Of a stretch of 64,000 nt of DNA, positions 18,799 to 28,200 are shown in pieces. How positions within the stretch are numbered: position 1 is the first letter of the stretch; the number at the start of each line of letters is the position of its first letter. The notes under the pieces were generated by a model, which did no database searches, was not told where the DNA came from, and saw nothing but the letters and a program-made list of their open reading frames with translations. Source of the stretch: Roseicella sp. DB1501 (GTDB lineage: Bacteria > Pseudomonadota > Alphaproteobacteria > Acetobacterales > Acetobacteraceae); contig NZ_JABFHG010000011.1 of NCBI RefSeq assembly GCF_013112485.1, positions 149,302-213,301 on the forward strand, read 5' to 3'. A program made the translations under genes and the position numbers.

Positions 18799-19868
18799 CA
18801 GGCGATGCGATAGTCGCGGCGGTAGCGCCCGCCAAGGGCGGTGAGGATTTCGTAGCCGATGGTGCCGGCCCGCTCTGCGACCTCGTCCGGCGTGTTCCCG
18901 GGGCCGATGAGCTGCACCATCTCGCCCGGGCGGAGGTCCGGCAACGCGGTGACGTCGAAGGTGGTGAGATCCATGGACACCCGGCCGACCAGGGGCACCG
19001 GCCGGCCGCGGACCATGCCGACGGCCCGTCCGGACAGGCTGCGAAGGTAGCCATCGGCATAGCCGGCGGCAACGGTGGCGATCCGGCTCGGCCGCGGCGC
19101 CGTCCAGCCCGCGCCATAGCCGACCGGGGCGCCGGCCGGGATCTCCCGCACCTGCAGCACCGGCGCGGCCAGCGTCACGACCTGCCGCATGGGGTTGGGG
19201 CGGCCGGGCGTCGGGTTGATGCCGTAGAGGGCGCAGCCCGGCCGCGCGAGATCGGAGGCGAAGCCCGGCCCGAGGAAAAGGCCCGAGGAATTGGCGAAGC
19301 TCGCCGGCAGGGCGGGCAGCCGGGCGCGGATGGCGGCGAAGCGGGCGGATTGCTCGGCATTCAGCGGGTGCTCCGGCGCGTCGGCGCAGGCGAGGTGGGT
19401 CATGACGGCCTGCAGGGCAAGCCCGGCGAGACGGCCCGGATCGTCGGCCAAGGTCTCGAATTCGGCCGGTGGCAGGCCGAGCCGCGCCATGCCGGTATCG
19501 ACGTGCAGCAGGGCGGGAAGTTGCCTGTCCGCCGCCGCGGCGGCAGCGCCCCAGGCCTCGACATCGCCGAGCCCGTTCAGCACCGGCAGCAGCCCGGCCC
19601 TCTCATCCGCGCCGGGGGCGAAGCCGTTCAGCACGGCGATCGAGGGTCCCGGCCCGATCGCCGCCCGCAGCGCCACGCCCTCGGCGAGATGCGCGACGAA
19701 GAAGTCCCGGCAACCGGCCGCGGCCAGCGCCCGACCGACCGCGGCGAGGCCGAGCCCATAGGCATCCGCCTTCACCACGCCCGCCACCCGGCCGGGCGCC
19801 GCGCGGTCCCGCAACAGGCGCCAATTGGTGGCCACGGCGTCGAGATCGACGGTCAGCACCGCCTGCAT
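18798..19868 (-). CDS. alr: Alanine racemase
   Basis: The 356-residue protein has the PLP-binding lysine K33 in VVKADAYGLG, the catalytic tyrosine region VGYGAGWTA, and the C-terminal domain motif VSMDLTTFDVT. It converts L-alanine to D-alanine for peptidoglycan in the cytoplasm. The ATG at 19868 was chosen because GGGGTGAG lies just upstream; an ATG five codons earlier has a weaker site. It is the first gene of the operon alr-mlaE-mlaF-lipoprotein. Confidence 0.93.
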   Translation of the reverse strand: MQAVLTVDLDAVATNWRLLRDRAAPGRVAGVVKADAYGLGLAAVGRALAAAGCRDFFVAHLAEGVALRAAIGPGPSIAVLNGFAPGADERAGLLPVLNGLGDVEAWGAAAAAADRQLPALLHVDTGMARLGLPPAEFETLADDPGRLAGLALQAVMTHLACADAPEHPLNAEQSARFAAIRARLPALPASFANSSGLFLGPGFASDLARPGCALYGINPTPGRPNPMRQVVTLAAPVLQVREIPAGAPVGYGAGWTAPRPSRIATVAAGYADGYLRSLSGRAVGMVRGRPVPLVGRVSMDLTTFDVTALPDLRPGEMVQLIGPGNTPDEVAERAGTIGYEILTALGGRYRRDYRIA

Positions 19869-20193
19869 CGGCTCACCCCGCATCACTGAAGCGTCCTCGC
19901 GCCGCCCGCAGGCGCGTCGCCAGTTGGATCGTCCGGCCCGCGGCCGCTCCCGCCGGGCTTGGTCGGGCATGGACCGCAGCGCCTGCCGGGGCAAGCCCCG
20001 GCGGTCACGGCTGCGACGGAGGCTCACGCATGACCAACTCTTGATATTGCAGCGCAACCAGCAGCCTGGGCCGGCGTTGCTGCGGCCGCTACGCAATCAT
20101 ACCTGGTTTTGCCGCGCGGCGCTTTTCCACGTCCCGGATCGAAGCCGGTCCAACACAGGCTGCCGGAGGCAGCAGGCAGGAAGGACCCCAGTC
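19869..20193. promoter_or_regulatory. Divergent intergenic region between alr and the phasin gene
   Basis: A stretch of 325 bases without a credible gene; frames open through it have poor coding character. It must hold the promoters of alr (leftward) and the phasin (rightward). An exact dyad TTGC-AGC-GCAA stands at 20047-20057, 137 bases before the phasin ATG, within a TGC/GCA-rich stretch. PhaR-type phasin repressors bind such TGC-rich dyads, so this is a candidate operator, but that is inference. Confidence 0.4.
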
Positions 20194-20793
20194 ATGGCCC
20201 ATCACACGACCCCGTCGCATCGGCCGGACAGTGGCGCTGCACGGCGCAGCGCGGCGCCGGGCGGCACCGAGCCGATGCGGCAGGCCGGCCCCGCCCTGGC
20301 CGGGGTGGTGACCCAGACCGGCGATGCCGCGGCGGAAGGCGCGCGGCAGGTGGCCGCCGCGACGGCCGAGACCGTGCGGTCCATGGCCGCGCATCAGGCC
20401 GAGGCGGCGCAGCGCGGCGGCGCGACGGCGGCCGAGACGCTGGAGCGCACCGCCGAGGCGGGGCGGGAAGGCGTGACCCTTGCGGCCGAGGGCGGCCGGC
20501 GGCTCGCCGAGGCCGTGCGGGAGAGCGCCGGGCCGATGACGCGGGCCCTGCCGGGCGCGGGCGAGGCAGCGGCGCTGCGGGAGGTGCCGCTGGCCCTCGG
20601 CGGCCTCATGAACGACATGGTCCGCACGCAGCTGCGGATCGGGCAGGAGCTGTTCCGCCTCGCCGATCCGACGCCGCTGCTCGAGGCGCAGCACCAGCTG
20701 CTGTGCAGCTATTTGGACGTGCTCACGGCGGGACAGCAGGCTTGGCTGCAGGCGGCCCGGCAGATGGCGCCGCCCGGCCTGCGGCAGGGCTGA
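20194..20793 (+). CDS. Phasin-like protein
   Basis: The 199-residue protein is Ala-rich and almost wholly helical. A heptad-like middle (about 45-120, with repeated AAE, TAE and AEA turns) is followed by a phasin-type region (MNDMVRTQLRIGQELFRLAD, then LLEAQHQLLCSYLDVL). Phasins coat polyhydroxyalkanoate granules and are amphipathic in this way. The first 30 residues are a low-complexity leader. AGGAAGGA precedes the ATG. The gene is convergent with dnaB. No PHA synthase is in the window, so the assignment rests on sequence character alone. Confidence 0.72.
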   Translation: MAHHTTPSHRPDSGAARRSAAPGGTEPMRQAGPALAGVVTQTGDAAAEGARQVAAATAETVRSMAAHQAEAAQRGGATAAETLERTAEAGREGVTLAAEGGRRLAEAVRESAGPMTRALPGAGEAAALREVPLALGGLMNDMVRTQLRIGQELFRLADPTPLLEAQHQLLCSYLDVLTAGQQAWLQAARQMAPPGLRQG

Positions 20794-20827
20794 CGCCGCC
20801 GCGGCAGGGGAAAATGGGCCGGAGCGC

Positions 20828-22345
20828 TCAATGCGCCTCCGGCCCGTGCACCTGGTCGAGATCGCCGAAGCGGGTGAACTCGCTCTCGAAGAAGAGCCGC
20901 ACCGTGCCGGTCGGGCCGTGCCGCTGCTTGGCGATGATCAGCTCCGCCTTGTTGTGGGCGCTCTCCATGTCGGCCTGCCACTTCGTCAGCGCCTCCTCGT
21001 ACTTGGCGGCGTTGTCGAAGGTGAGCTCCTTCGGAGCACGCTGCGCCAGGTAGTACTCGTCGCGGTAGACGAACATCACCATGTCGGCATCCTGCTCGAT
21101 CGAGCCGGATTCGCGCAGGTCGGAGAGCTGCGGCCGCTTGTCCTCGCGCTGCTCCACCTGGCGGGAGAGCTGCGAGAGGGCGATGACCGGGACCGAGAGC
21201 TCCTTGGCGATGGCCTTCAGCCCCTGGGTGATCATCGAGATCTCCAGCACCCGGCTCTCCGGCCGCGTGCCGGCGGCCGGGCGCATGAGCTGCAGATAGT
21301 CCACCACCACCAGCTCCAGCCCGCGGGTGCGCTTGAGGCGTCGGCAGCGGGTGCGGAGCGCCGAGATGGTGATGGCCGGGGTGTCGTCGATGACCAGCGG
21401 CAGGGTGGAGAGCTCGCGGCTGACCTCGACGAAGCGGTCGAAGTCGCGCTGCGAGATGTCGCCGCGGCGGATCTTGTCGCCCGAGATCCGGGCACTCTCC
21501 GAGAGCAGGCGGGTGGCGAGCTGGTCGGCGCTCATCTCGAGGGAGAAGATGGCAACCGTGCCGCGTGGCTGCACGCCCTCCCCCTTCTCCTGCGCCTCGC
21601 GCACCAGCGCCTGGGCAGCGCCGAAGGCGATCTTGGTGGCAAGCGCCGTCTTGCCCATGGCCGGGCGGCCGGCGACGATCAGCAGGTCGGAGCCGTGCAG
21701 GCCGCCGGTCTTGGCGTCGAGGTCGCGCAGCCCGCTCGGCAGGCCGGAGACGCCGCCCGGAGTGGAGAAGGCCTTCTCCGCCAGCAGCACGGCATCGGTC
21801 AACGCCCGCTCGAAGGTGACGAAGCCGCCATCGGTGCCGCCATCCTTCGCTAGGTCGAAGAGCCGCTGTTCGGCCGCCTCGAGCTGCTCCTTGGCCGAGA
21901 GCTCCGCCTCCGCCCCGAAGGCGCGGTTCACCACCTCCTCGCCGACATCGACGAGCTGCCGGCGCAGCCAGCAGTCATGCACGATGCGGCCGTACTCGCC
22001 GGCATTGATGATGCCGACCATGGCGGAGAGGAGCTGCGCCAGATAGGCCGGGCCGCCCACCTCGTCGAGCAGGCCGGAATGCTCGAATTCCGGCCGCAGG
22101 GTTACGACATCGGCGAGCTGCCCCGCCTCGATCCGCCGCTGGATGGCGCGGAAGATGCGGCCATGCACAGGGTCGGCGAAATGCTCGGGCGCGAGGAATT
22201 CCGAAACCCGCTCATAGGCCTTGTTGTTCGCCAGCAACGCCCCGAGCAGCGCCTGCTCGGCCTGCAGGTTGGACGGGGGGATGCGCTGCGAGAGGCCGAG
22301 CAGCCCGCCGGTGGGGGCAAAGGACGGCTGTTCGATGGTGTTCAT
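20828..22345 (-). CDS. dnaB: Replicative DNA helicase DnaB
   Basis: The 505-residue protein has the N-terminal DnaB domain (PPSNLQAEQALLGALLANNK, EHFADPVHGRIF) and a RecA-like C-terminal domain with Walker A GRPAMGKTA, the LVVVDYLQLM Walker B strand and the QHGPTG arginine-finger region (AKQRHGPTGTVRLFFE). It unwinds DNA at the replication fork as a hexamer. No intein is present. The upstream region holds a DnaA box. It is convergent with the phasin gene. Confidence 0.96.
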   Translation of the reverse strand: MNTIEQPSFAPTGGLLGLSQRIPPSNLQAEQALLGALLANNKAYERVSEFLAPEHFADPVHGRIFRAIQRRIEAGQLADVVTLRPEFEHSGLLDEVGGPAYLAQLLSAMVGIINAGEYGRIVHDCWLRRQLVDVGEEVVNRAFGAEAELSAKEQLEAAEQRLFDLAKDGGTDGGFVTFERALTDAVLLAEKAFSTPGGVSGLPSGLRDLDAKTGGLHGSDLLIVAGRPAMGKTALATKIAFGAAQALVREAQEKGEGVQPRGTVAIFSLEMSADQLATRLLSESARISGDKIRRGDISQRDFDRFVEVSRELSTLPLVIDDTPAITISALRTRCRRLKRTRGLELVVVDYLQLMRPAAGTRPESRVLEISMITQGLKAIAKELSVPVIALSQLSRQVEQREDKRPQLSDLRESGSIEQDADMVMFVYRDEYYLAQRAPKELTFDNAAKYEEALTKWQADMESAHNKAELIIAKQRHGPTGTVRLFFESEFTRFGDLDQVHGPEAH

Positions 22346-22372
22346 GCGGCCAGTCTAGCGCGGGACGCCCCC

Positions 22373-22400
22373 TGTGGATCGTGGGGATAGCTGTGGATAA
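22373..22400 (-). promoter_or_regulatory. DnaA boxes upstream of dnaB
   Basis: On the minus strand bases 22392-22400 read TTATCCACA, the exact consensus DnaA box. A second site at 22373-22381 (TGTGGATCG on the plus strand) differs at the end. Both lie 28-55 bases upstream of the dnaB start and could allow DnaA to control dnaB. Confidence 0.55.
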
Positions 22401-22469
22401 CGGGGACGGCCGGCATGCCGCACCCAGCCGTGACGGCGGCGCCACGCCGCCCCCGCCCCGGCCCCTGTT

Positions 22470-22502
22470 CCCTGCCCCCATCCCTGCCCCCATCCCTGCC
22501 CC
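22470..22502. repeat. 12-bp tandem repeat, about 2.75 units
   Basis: CCCTGCCCCCAT is repeated in tandem with a truncated third unit, in the non-coding gap between dnaB and the cyclopropane synthase gene. It is a simple C-rich microsatellite-like run. Confidence 0.7.
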
Positions 22503-22566
22503 GGACCGGTGGACGAATCATGGACGCGGGCGGCCGCGCCCGCCTGCCCCCCGCCCGGCAACGATC

Positions 22567-23796
22567 TCAGGCGTCCTCCTGGTCGACCCTCGCCCGGGCC
22601 CGCTCCGTCTCGAACGCCCAGTCGCGGGTCAGCGGCAGCGTCTCCCGCTCCCGCGTCAGCTGGATCTGCCAGTTCATGTGGTCGCTCTCGCGGAAGGCCA
22701 GCTCGCAGATCGCCAGGTAGAACTCCCACATCCGGCAGAAGCGCTCGTCATAGAGCGATTGGATGGTGTCGCGATTGGCGGCGAAGCGGCGGCGCCATTC
22801 CCGCAGCGTGATGGCGTAGTGCAGGCGCAGGATCTCGATATCGGTCACCCAGAGGCCGGATTTCTCGACCGCCGGCATCACCTCCGACAGCGCTGGGCAG
22901 TAGGAGCCGGGGAAGATGTATTTCAGGACCCAGGCATTGGTCACGCCCGGCCCGCTCGACCGGCCGATGGCATGGATCAGCGCCACCCCATCCGGCTTCA
23001 GGGCGCGGCGCACCACCTCGAAGAAGCGGCGGTAGTCAGGCAGCCCGACATGCTCGAACATGCCGACCGAGACCACCCGATCCACCGGGCGATGCCAGGT
23101 CCGATAGTCCATCAGCTCGAAGCGGACCCGGTCGGCGAGGCCCTCCGCCTCCGCCCGCGCCCGGGAATAGGCGAGCTGCTCCTCGGAGAGAGTGATGCCG
23201 GTGACCCGCGCCCCCCAGTCGCGCGCGAGCGTCAGCGCCATGCCGCCCCAGCCCGAGCCGATGTCGAGCACCTCGAGATCCGGCCGATCGAGCCGCAGCT
23301 TGGCGGCGATGTGCCGCTTCTTCGCCGCCTGCGCCTCCTCCAGCGTCTCCTCGCCGGTCTGCCAGTAGGCGCAGGAATACTGCCGGTCGCGGTCGAGGAA
23401 GAGGCTGAAGAGCCGCCCGTCCAGGTCATAATGGTGGGCGACGTTGCGCTGCGACCGCTTGGCCGGGTTGAACTGCGCCAGCCGGCGATGCAGCGTGCGC
23501 GACCGGGTGAGGAGCTGGTCGAGCGCCGAGGTCTCCTCGGACCAGACATTGGTGACCAGCAGCTCCAGCAGCTCGTAGATGCTGCACCCGACCGGCTCGA
23601 GCTCGCCATCCATATAGAGCTCGCCGAGGGCGAGGGCGGGGTTGCGCCCCAGCCGGCGCGCCGCCGCCCGGCTGCGCAGGGCCATGCCCGCCGCCGGGGC
23701 GGGGCCGGGGCCGAATTCGCGGATCGTGCCGTCGGCATGGCGGACCGTCAGGCGGCCCGTCCGGATCAATCGTCGCAGCAGGAATTCGAGAAGCAT
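22567..23796 (-). CDS. cfa: Cyclopropane-fatty-acyl-phospholipid synthase family protein
   Basis: The 409-residue protein has the Cfa N-terminal domain (GELYMDGELE), the AHHYDL start of the catalytic domain (NVAHHYDLDGRLFSLFLD), a YSCAYW motif, SAM-binding motif I LDIGSGWGGMA and a SVGMFEHVG segment, all typical. It transfers a methylene from SAM to unsaturated acyl chains of membrane phospholipids. The C-terminal part (REWRRRF, FCRMWEFYLAICE) is the usual tail. The ATG at 23796 gives the family length; no MFS or amine oxidase partner gene overlaps. Confidence 0.92.
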   Translation of the reverse strand: MLLEFLLRRLIRTGRLTVRHADGTIREFGPGPAPAAGMALRSRAAARRLGRNPALALGELYMDGELEPVGCSIYELLELLVTNVWSEETSALDQLLTRSRTLHRRLAQFNPAKRSQRNVAHHYDLDGRLFSLFLDRDRQYSCAYWQTGEETLEEAQAAKKRHIAAKLRLDRPDLEVLDIGSGWGGMALTLARDWGARVTGITLSEEQLAYSRARAEAEGLADRVRFELMDYRTWHRPVDRVVSVGMFEHVGLPDYRRFFEVVRRALKPDGVALIHAIGRSSGPGVTNAWVLKYIFPGSYCPALSEVMPAVEKSGLWVTDIEILRLHYAITLREWRRRFAANRDTIQSLYDERFCRMWEFYLAICELAFRESDHMNWQIQLTRERETLPLTRDWAFETERARARVDQEDA

Positions 23797-23900
23797 CCTT
23801 TCCGGCTCCCCCGTCTCGCGGGCCCGGGGCCCCGCCCGGGAACCGGCACTCCACCGGGGGCCACCGGGCAGGGGCAGGCCAGGCCGCCATCGTCGATGCG

Positions 23901-25043
23901 TCAGACCCGGCCTATCGTCGCATCCTGATTCGCAGGCGCAAGCCGCCCTGCCAGGGGAAGCGCGAGAGCGCAGAGCCCGGCCATCACCCAAAAGCCCCGC
24001 CCCCCCAGCGCCGCGTAAAGCGGCCCCGAGGCAAAGGTCAGCAGGCCCGAGGCGAGGCCGACGCCCAGCGAGGCATGCAAGGTCTGCGCCGTCGCCGCCT
24101 GGGCCGGCGGCAGACCGGCGAGAACCCGCATCGCCGCGAGATGCTGCGCCCCGAAGGTGACGGCATGCAGCAGCTGCACGGCGGCGAGCGCCGGCAGCCA
24201 GGTGGTCTCGGCGGTGACGCTCCAGCGCACCAGCCCCGCCGCCGCGGCCAGCATCGCCATGCCGGAGGCGCCCAGCCGCTGCACCAGCGGCCGCCCCCAG
24301 AGGAACAGCGCGACCTCGGCCATCACCCCTTCCGCCCAGAGCAGGCCGATGGTCCCGGGCGACAGCCCGGCAGCCTGCCAGTGCAGCGTGCCGAAGCCGT
24401 AATAGAGTGCATGGCTGCCCTGGATCAGGGCGGAGACCGGCAGCAGCCGGCGGAAGGCCGGGAAGGCGAAGGGAGCACGGAAGCCGCCGCCCCCGCTCTG
24501 GCCGGCCCGCAGAGCCGGCAGGCCGCGCGCGGCGAGGGCGGTCAGCGCCAGGGCGCCGGATGCCATCCAGACCACGCTCGTCACCCCGAACAGCCCGACC
24601 GCCTGGCCGGCCGCGACCGCCGCCAGGATGAAGGAGAGCGAGCCGGCCGAGCGCACCCGGCCATAGTCGAAGCCCCGCTCGCGCGCCGCGCCAAGGCAGA
24701 GCGCATCGGTCAGCGGCACGACCGGCGCGTTCACCAGCGCATGCAGCAGCGCGACCAGGAGCAGCGCCGCGAAGCCCTCGGCGAGGGCGAAGCCGGTCAC
24801 GGCGAGGCTCGCCAGCGCCGCGGCGAGCAGCAGCACGCTGCGGGCATCGCCGAGGCCGTCGGCGCCGCGGCCGACGGCCGGCGCGGCGAGCAGCCGCACC
24901 ACCGAGGCGCCAGCGAGCAGCAGGGCGATCTGCTGCGGGGACAGTCCCTGCGCGGCGAGCACCACGGGGAGGAAGGGCATCAGCACGCCGATGGCGGCGA
25001 ACTGGGCGGCGAAGAGCAGGGCGAAGCGGGCGGGAACCGGCAT
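23901..25043 (-). CDS. MFS transporter, MFS_1-like (HcaT/LacY-type)
   Basis: The 380-residue membrane protein has about 12 hydrophobic helices, including LFAAQFAAIGVLMPFLPVVL at the N-terminus, and a central loop near 190-205. The segments GFDYGRVRSAGSLSFI and ALYYGFGTLHW are typical of the HcaT-like group that imports phenylpropionate or nucleosides with protons. The substrate here is unknown. The ATG at 25043 is directly followed by helix 1. It is 104 bases downstream of the point where the cfa-type gene begins on the same strand order (MFS gene first), so co-transcription is possible. Confidence 0.82.
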   Translation of the reverse strand: MPVPARFALLFAAQFAAIGVLMPFLPVVLAAQGLSPQQIALLLAGASVVRLLAAPAVGRGADGLGDARSVLLLAAALASLAVTGFALAEGFAALLLVALLHALVNAPVVPLTDALCLGAARERGFDYGRVRSAGSLSFILAAVAAGQAVGLFGVTSVVWMASGALALTALAARGLPALRAGQSGGGGFRAPFAFPAFRRLLPVSALIQGSHALYYGFGTLHWQAAGLSPGTIGLLWAEGVMAEVALFLWGRPLVQRLGASGMAMLAAAAGLVRWSVTAETTWLPALAAVQLLHAVTFGAQHLAAMRVLAGLPPAQAATAQTLHASLGVGLASGLLTFASGPLYAALGGRGFWVMAGLCALALPLAGRLAPANQDATIGRV

Positions 25044-25234
25044 CGGGCCCGGTCGGCCATTCCGCGACGGCCCGGCGACGGGCCTCCCTCTCGCCTGGGC
25101 CGGGCCGCCCGCGCCTCCATCTCGAAATCCCGGCATCCGCCTCCCCACCGCCCATCCCTGCCGCGACCTCGCGCCCCTTACGCCCCCGCCCCGCGGTTGC
25201 AAATCGCGCGCATCCGGCCCATGCATGGGCCCGC

Positions 25235-28200
25235 ATGCCCGACACCCACACCCCCATGTTCGATGCCCGGGTCAAGGCCGTGTTGGGCCCCACCAACACC
25301 GGCAAGACGCATCTGGCCATCACCCGCCTGCTGGCCCATAGCAGCGGCATCATCGGCTTCCCGCTGCGCCTGCTGGCGCGCGAGAATTACGACCGGATGG
25401 TCGCCGCCAAGGGCGAGCGCCACGTCGCCCTGATCACCGGCGAGGAAAAGATCGTCCCGCCGGAGGCGAAGTGGTTCGCCTGCACGGTGGAGGCCATGCC
25501 GCTCGATCGCCGGGTCGAGTTCGTGGCGGTGGACGAGATCCAGCTCTGCGCCGATCCGGACCGGGGCCATGTCTTCACCGACCGGCTGCTCAATGCCCGC
25601 GGCATGGTCGAGACCATGTTCATGGGCGCCGAGACCATCCGGCCGCTGCTGCAGCGCCTGGTGCCGCAGGCCGAGATCGAGACCCGGCCGCGCCTCTCCC
25701 AGCTCACCCATGCCGGCCCGGCCAAGCTGACCCGGCTGCCGCCGCGTTCCGCCGTCGTCGCCTTCTCGGCCAGCGAGGTCTATGCCATCGCCGAGGCCAT
25801 CCGCCGCCGCCGCGGCGGCTGCGCCGTGGTGATGGGGCGGCTCAGCCCGCGCACCCGCAACGCCCAGGTGGCGCTCTACCAGAACCGCGAGGTCGATTTC
25901 CTGGTGGCGACCGACGCCATCGGGATGGGGCTGAACATGGATGTCGACCATGTCGCCTTCGCCGCCCTGCAGAAATTCGACGGCCATGTCGCCCGCATGC
26001 TGACGGCGCAGGAGGCGGCGCAGATCGCCGGCCGTGCCGGGCGCGGCATGCGCGACGGCAGCTTCGGCACCACCGGCGACTGCCCGCCCCTGCCGGACGA
26101 GATCGTCGACAAGATCGAGAACCACAATTTCGAGTCGCTGCAGACGCTCGCCTGGCGCAACCCCGAGCTGGACTTCAGCGGCGTGGACGCGCTGATCGAC
26201 AGCCTCTCGGCGCCGCCGCCCCTGGCCGGCCTCGCCCGCGGCCATGACGCGGATGATTTCGTCACCCTCGCCCAGCTGGCGCGGGAGGAGGAGGTTCGGA
26301 GCCTGGCGCAGGGGCGCAACCGCGTCCGGCTGCTCTGGGAAGCCTGCCAGGTGCCGGATTTCCGCAAGCTCGCCGACGACACCCATGTCCGGCTCTGCGG
26401 CCGCATCTTCAAGCACCTGGCCGAGGACGGCGCCCTGCCGGACGAGTGGGTGGCCGGGCAGATCGCCCAGTGCGGCAGCACCGAGGGCGACCTCGACACG
26501 CTGATGGCGCGGCTGGCGAATATCCGCATCTGGTCCTACATCGCCGCCCGCGCCGACTGGACGCGCGACGCCGCCAGCTTCCAGGCCGAGGCCCGCCGCG
26601 CCGAGGACGCCGTCTCGGACGCGCTGCACGAGCGGCTGACCGCCCGCTTCGTCGACCGCCGCGCCGCGCATCTCATCCGCCGCCTCGACGATGCCGAGGA
26701 CAATCTCGCCTCCGCCGTGACCCGCCAGGGCGAGGTGGTCGTGGAGGGGCACGCGGTCGGCCGCGTCGCCGGCTTCCTCTTCCACCCGGAGGCGGAGGGC
26801 GCGACCGAGGAGGAGCGCAAGCTCGTCCTCCGCGCCGCCCGCCGGGCGCTGCGCGAGGAGATGCCGCGCCGGGTCGCCGCCGTGGAGACGGCGAAGGACG
26901 AGGCCTTCGCCCTCACCCCCGGCCACCGCGTCACCTGGACCAGCCCGGGCGCCGAGCCGGCCGAGATCGCCCGGCTGCGCCCCGGCGCCGAGCCGGGCAA
27001 GCCCCAGGTCGAGGTGCTGGCGAGCGAGTTCCTCGACGGCGCCCAGCGCGAGCGGGTGCGGGCGCGGCTGGCGAAATGGATCGAGGGGCTGGTCGGCAAG
27101 GAGCTGGCCATCCTCGCCACCATCGAGGCCAAGGCCGAGGCCGAGGGCGCGCTGCGCGGCCCTGCCTTCCAGCTCCGCGAGCATCTCGGCCTGGTCCCCG
27201 GCAACACCCTGGCCTCGGTGAACCAGGAGCTGCGGCAGAAGCTGAAGGCGATCGGCGTCCGCGCCGGCCGCTTCGCGCTCTTCGTGCCGGAGGCGCTGAA
27301 GCCGCGCGCCATGGCGCTGCGGGCCCAGCTCTGGGCCATGTCGCGCAATATCGACACGCCCGCCCTGCCCGCCCCCGGCCTGGTCGCGCTGCATCTGCGC
27401 GAGCCGGTGGAGGGCGAGACGCCGCCCGCCGATGCGCCACCGCCCATCGGCTGGCCGCCGGGCTTCGCCCAGGCGATGGGCTGGCTGCCCGCCGGCTCGG
27501 TGCTGGTGCGCCTCGACGTCGCGGAGCGCATCGCCGCTGAGCTCGGCTTCCTGACCCGGCGCGCCCCGGCGCCGCCGCCACCCGACCTCGCCAGCCGGCT
27601 CGGGGTGAAAACCGACACGCTGGCCCCGACGCTCGCCGCGCTCGGCTTCCGGCTGCTCGAGCCGCCGCCGCTGGCCGAGGACGAATACGGCCCGCCGATG
27701 CCGGTGCGCGTCGCCCAGCCGCGGCCGCAGCACCACCAGCCACATCGCGGCCCCCGGCATGGCCAGGGGCACGGTCCAGGCGCGCGGCCGGAGGGGCCGC
27801 GCCGCGAGGGGCAGCGGCCGCCCCGGCGCGGGGCGCCAGGAGAACACCAGCGCGGAGCGCCAGGAGAGTATCAGCGCGGAGCGCCAGGAGAGCAGCGGGA
27901 GGGCCATGGGCCCGGCGCCGGCCGGCCGCCGCGCGAGCGACAGGAGGCCCGGAGCGGCCGCGAGGGACAGGCGCCGCGCGACCGGCAGGAGCAGCGCGGC
28001 TGGCAGGACCGCCCGCCGCGGCGCGACCGGGGCGAGCGCGATCGGGGCGAGCGCGACCAGCGCCCGCCGCGCGAGGCCCGCGCCGTGCCGGATGCGCCGC
28101 TGCCGCCGCCGACCAGCGCCGCCATGATCTTCTACGGCCCGCCGATCCCGCCCGAGCTGCGCAAGGGCCCGGGCAAGCTCGAGGTCTCGCGCGGCGGCTT

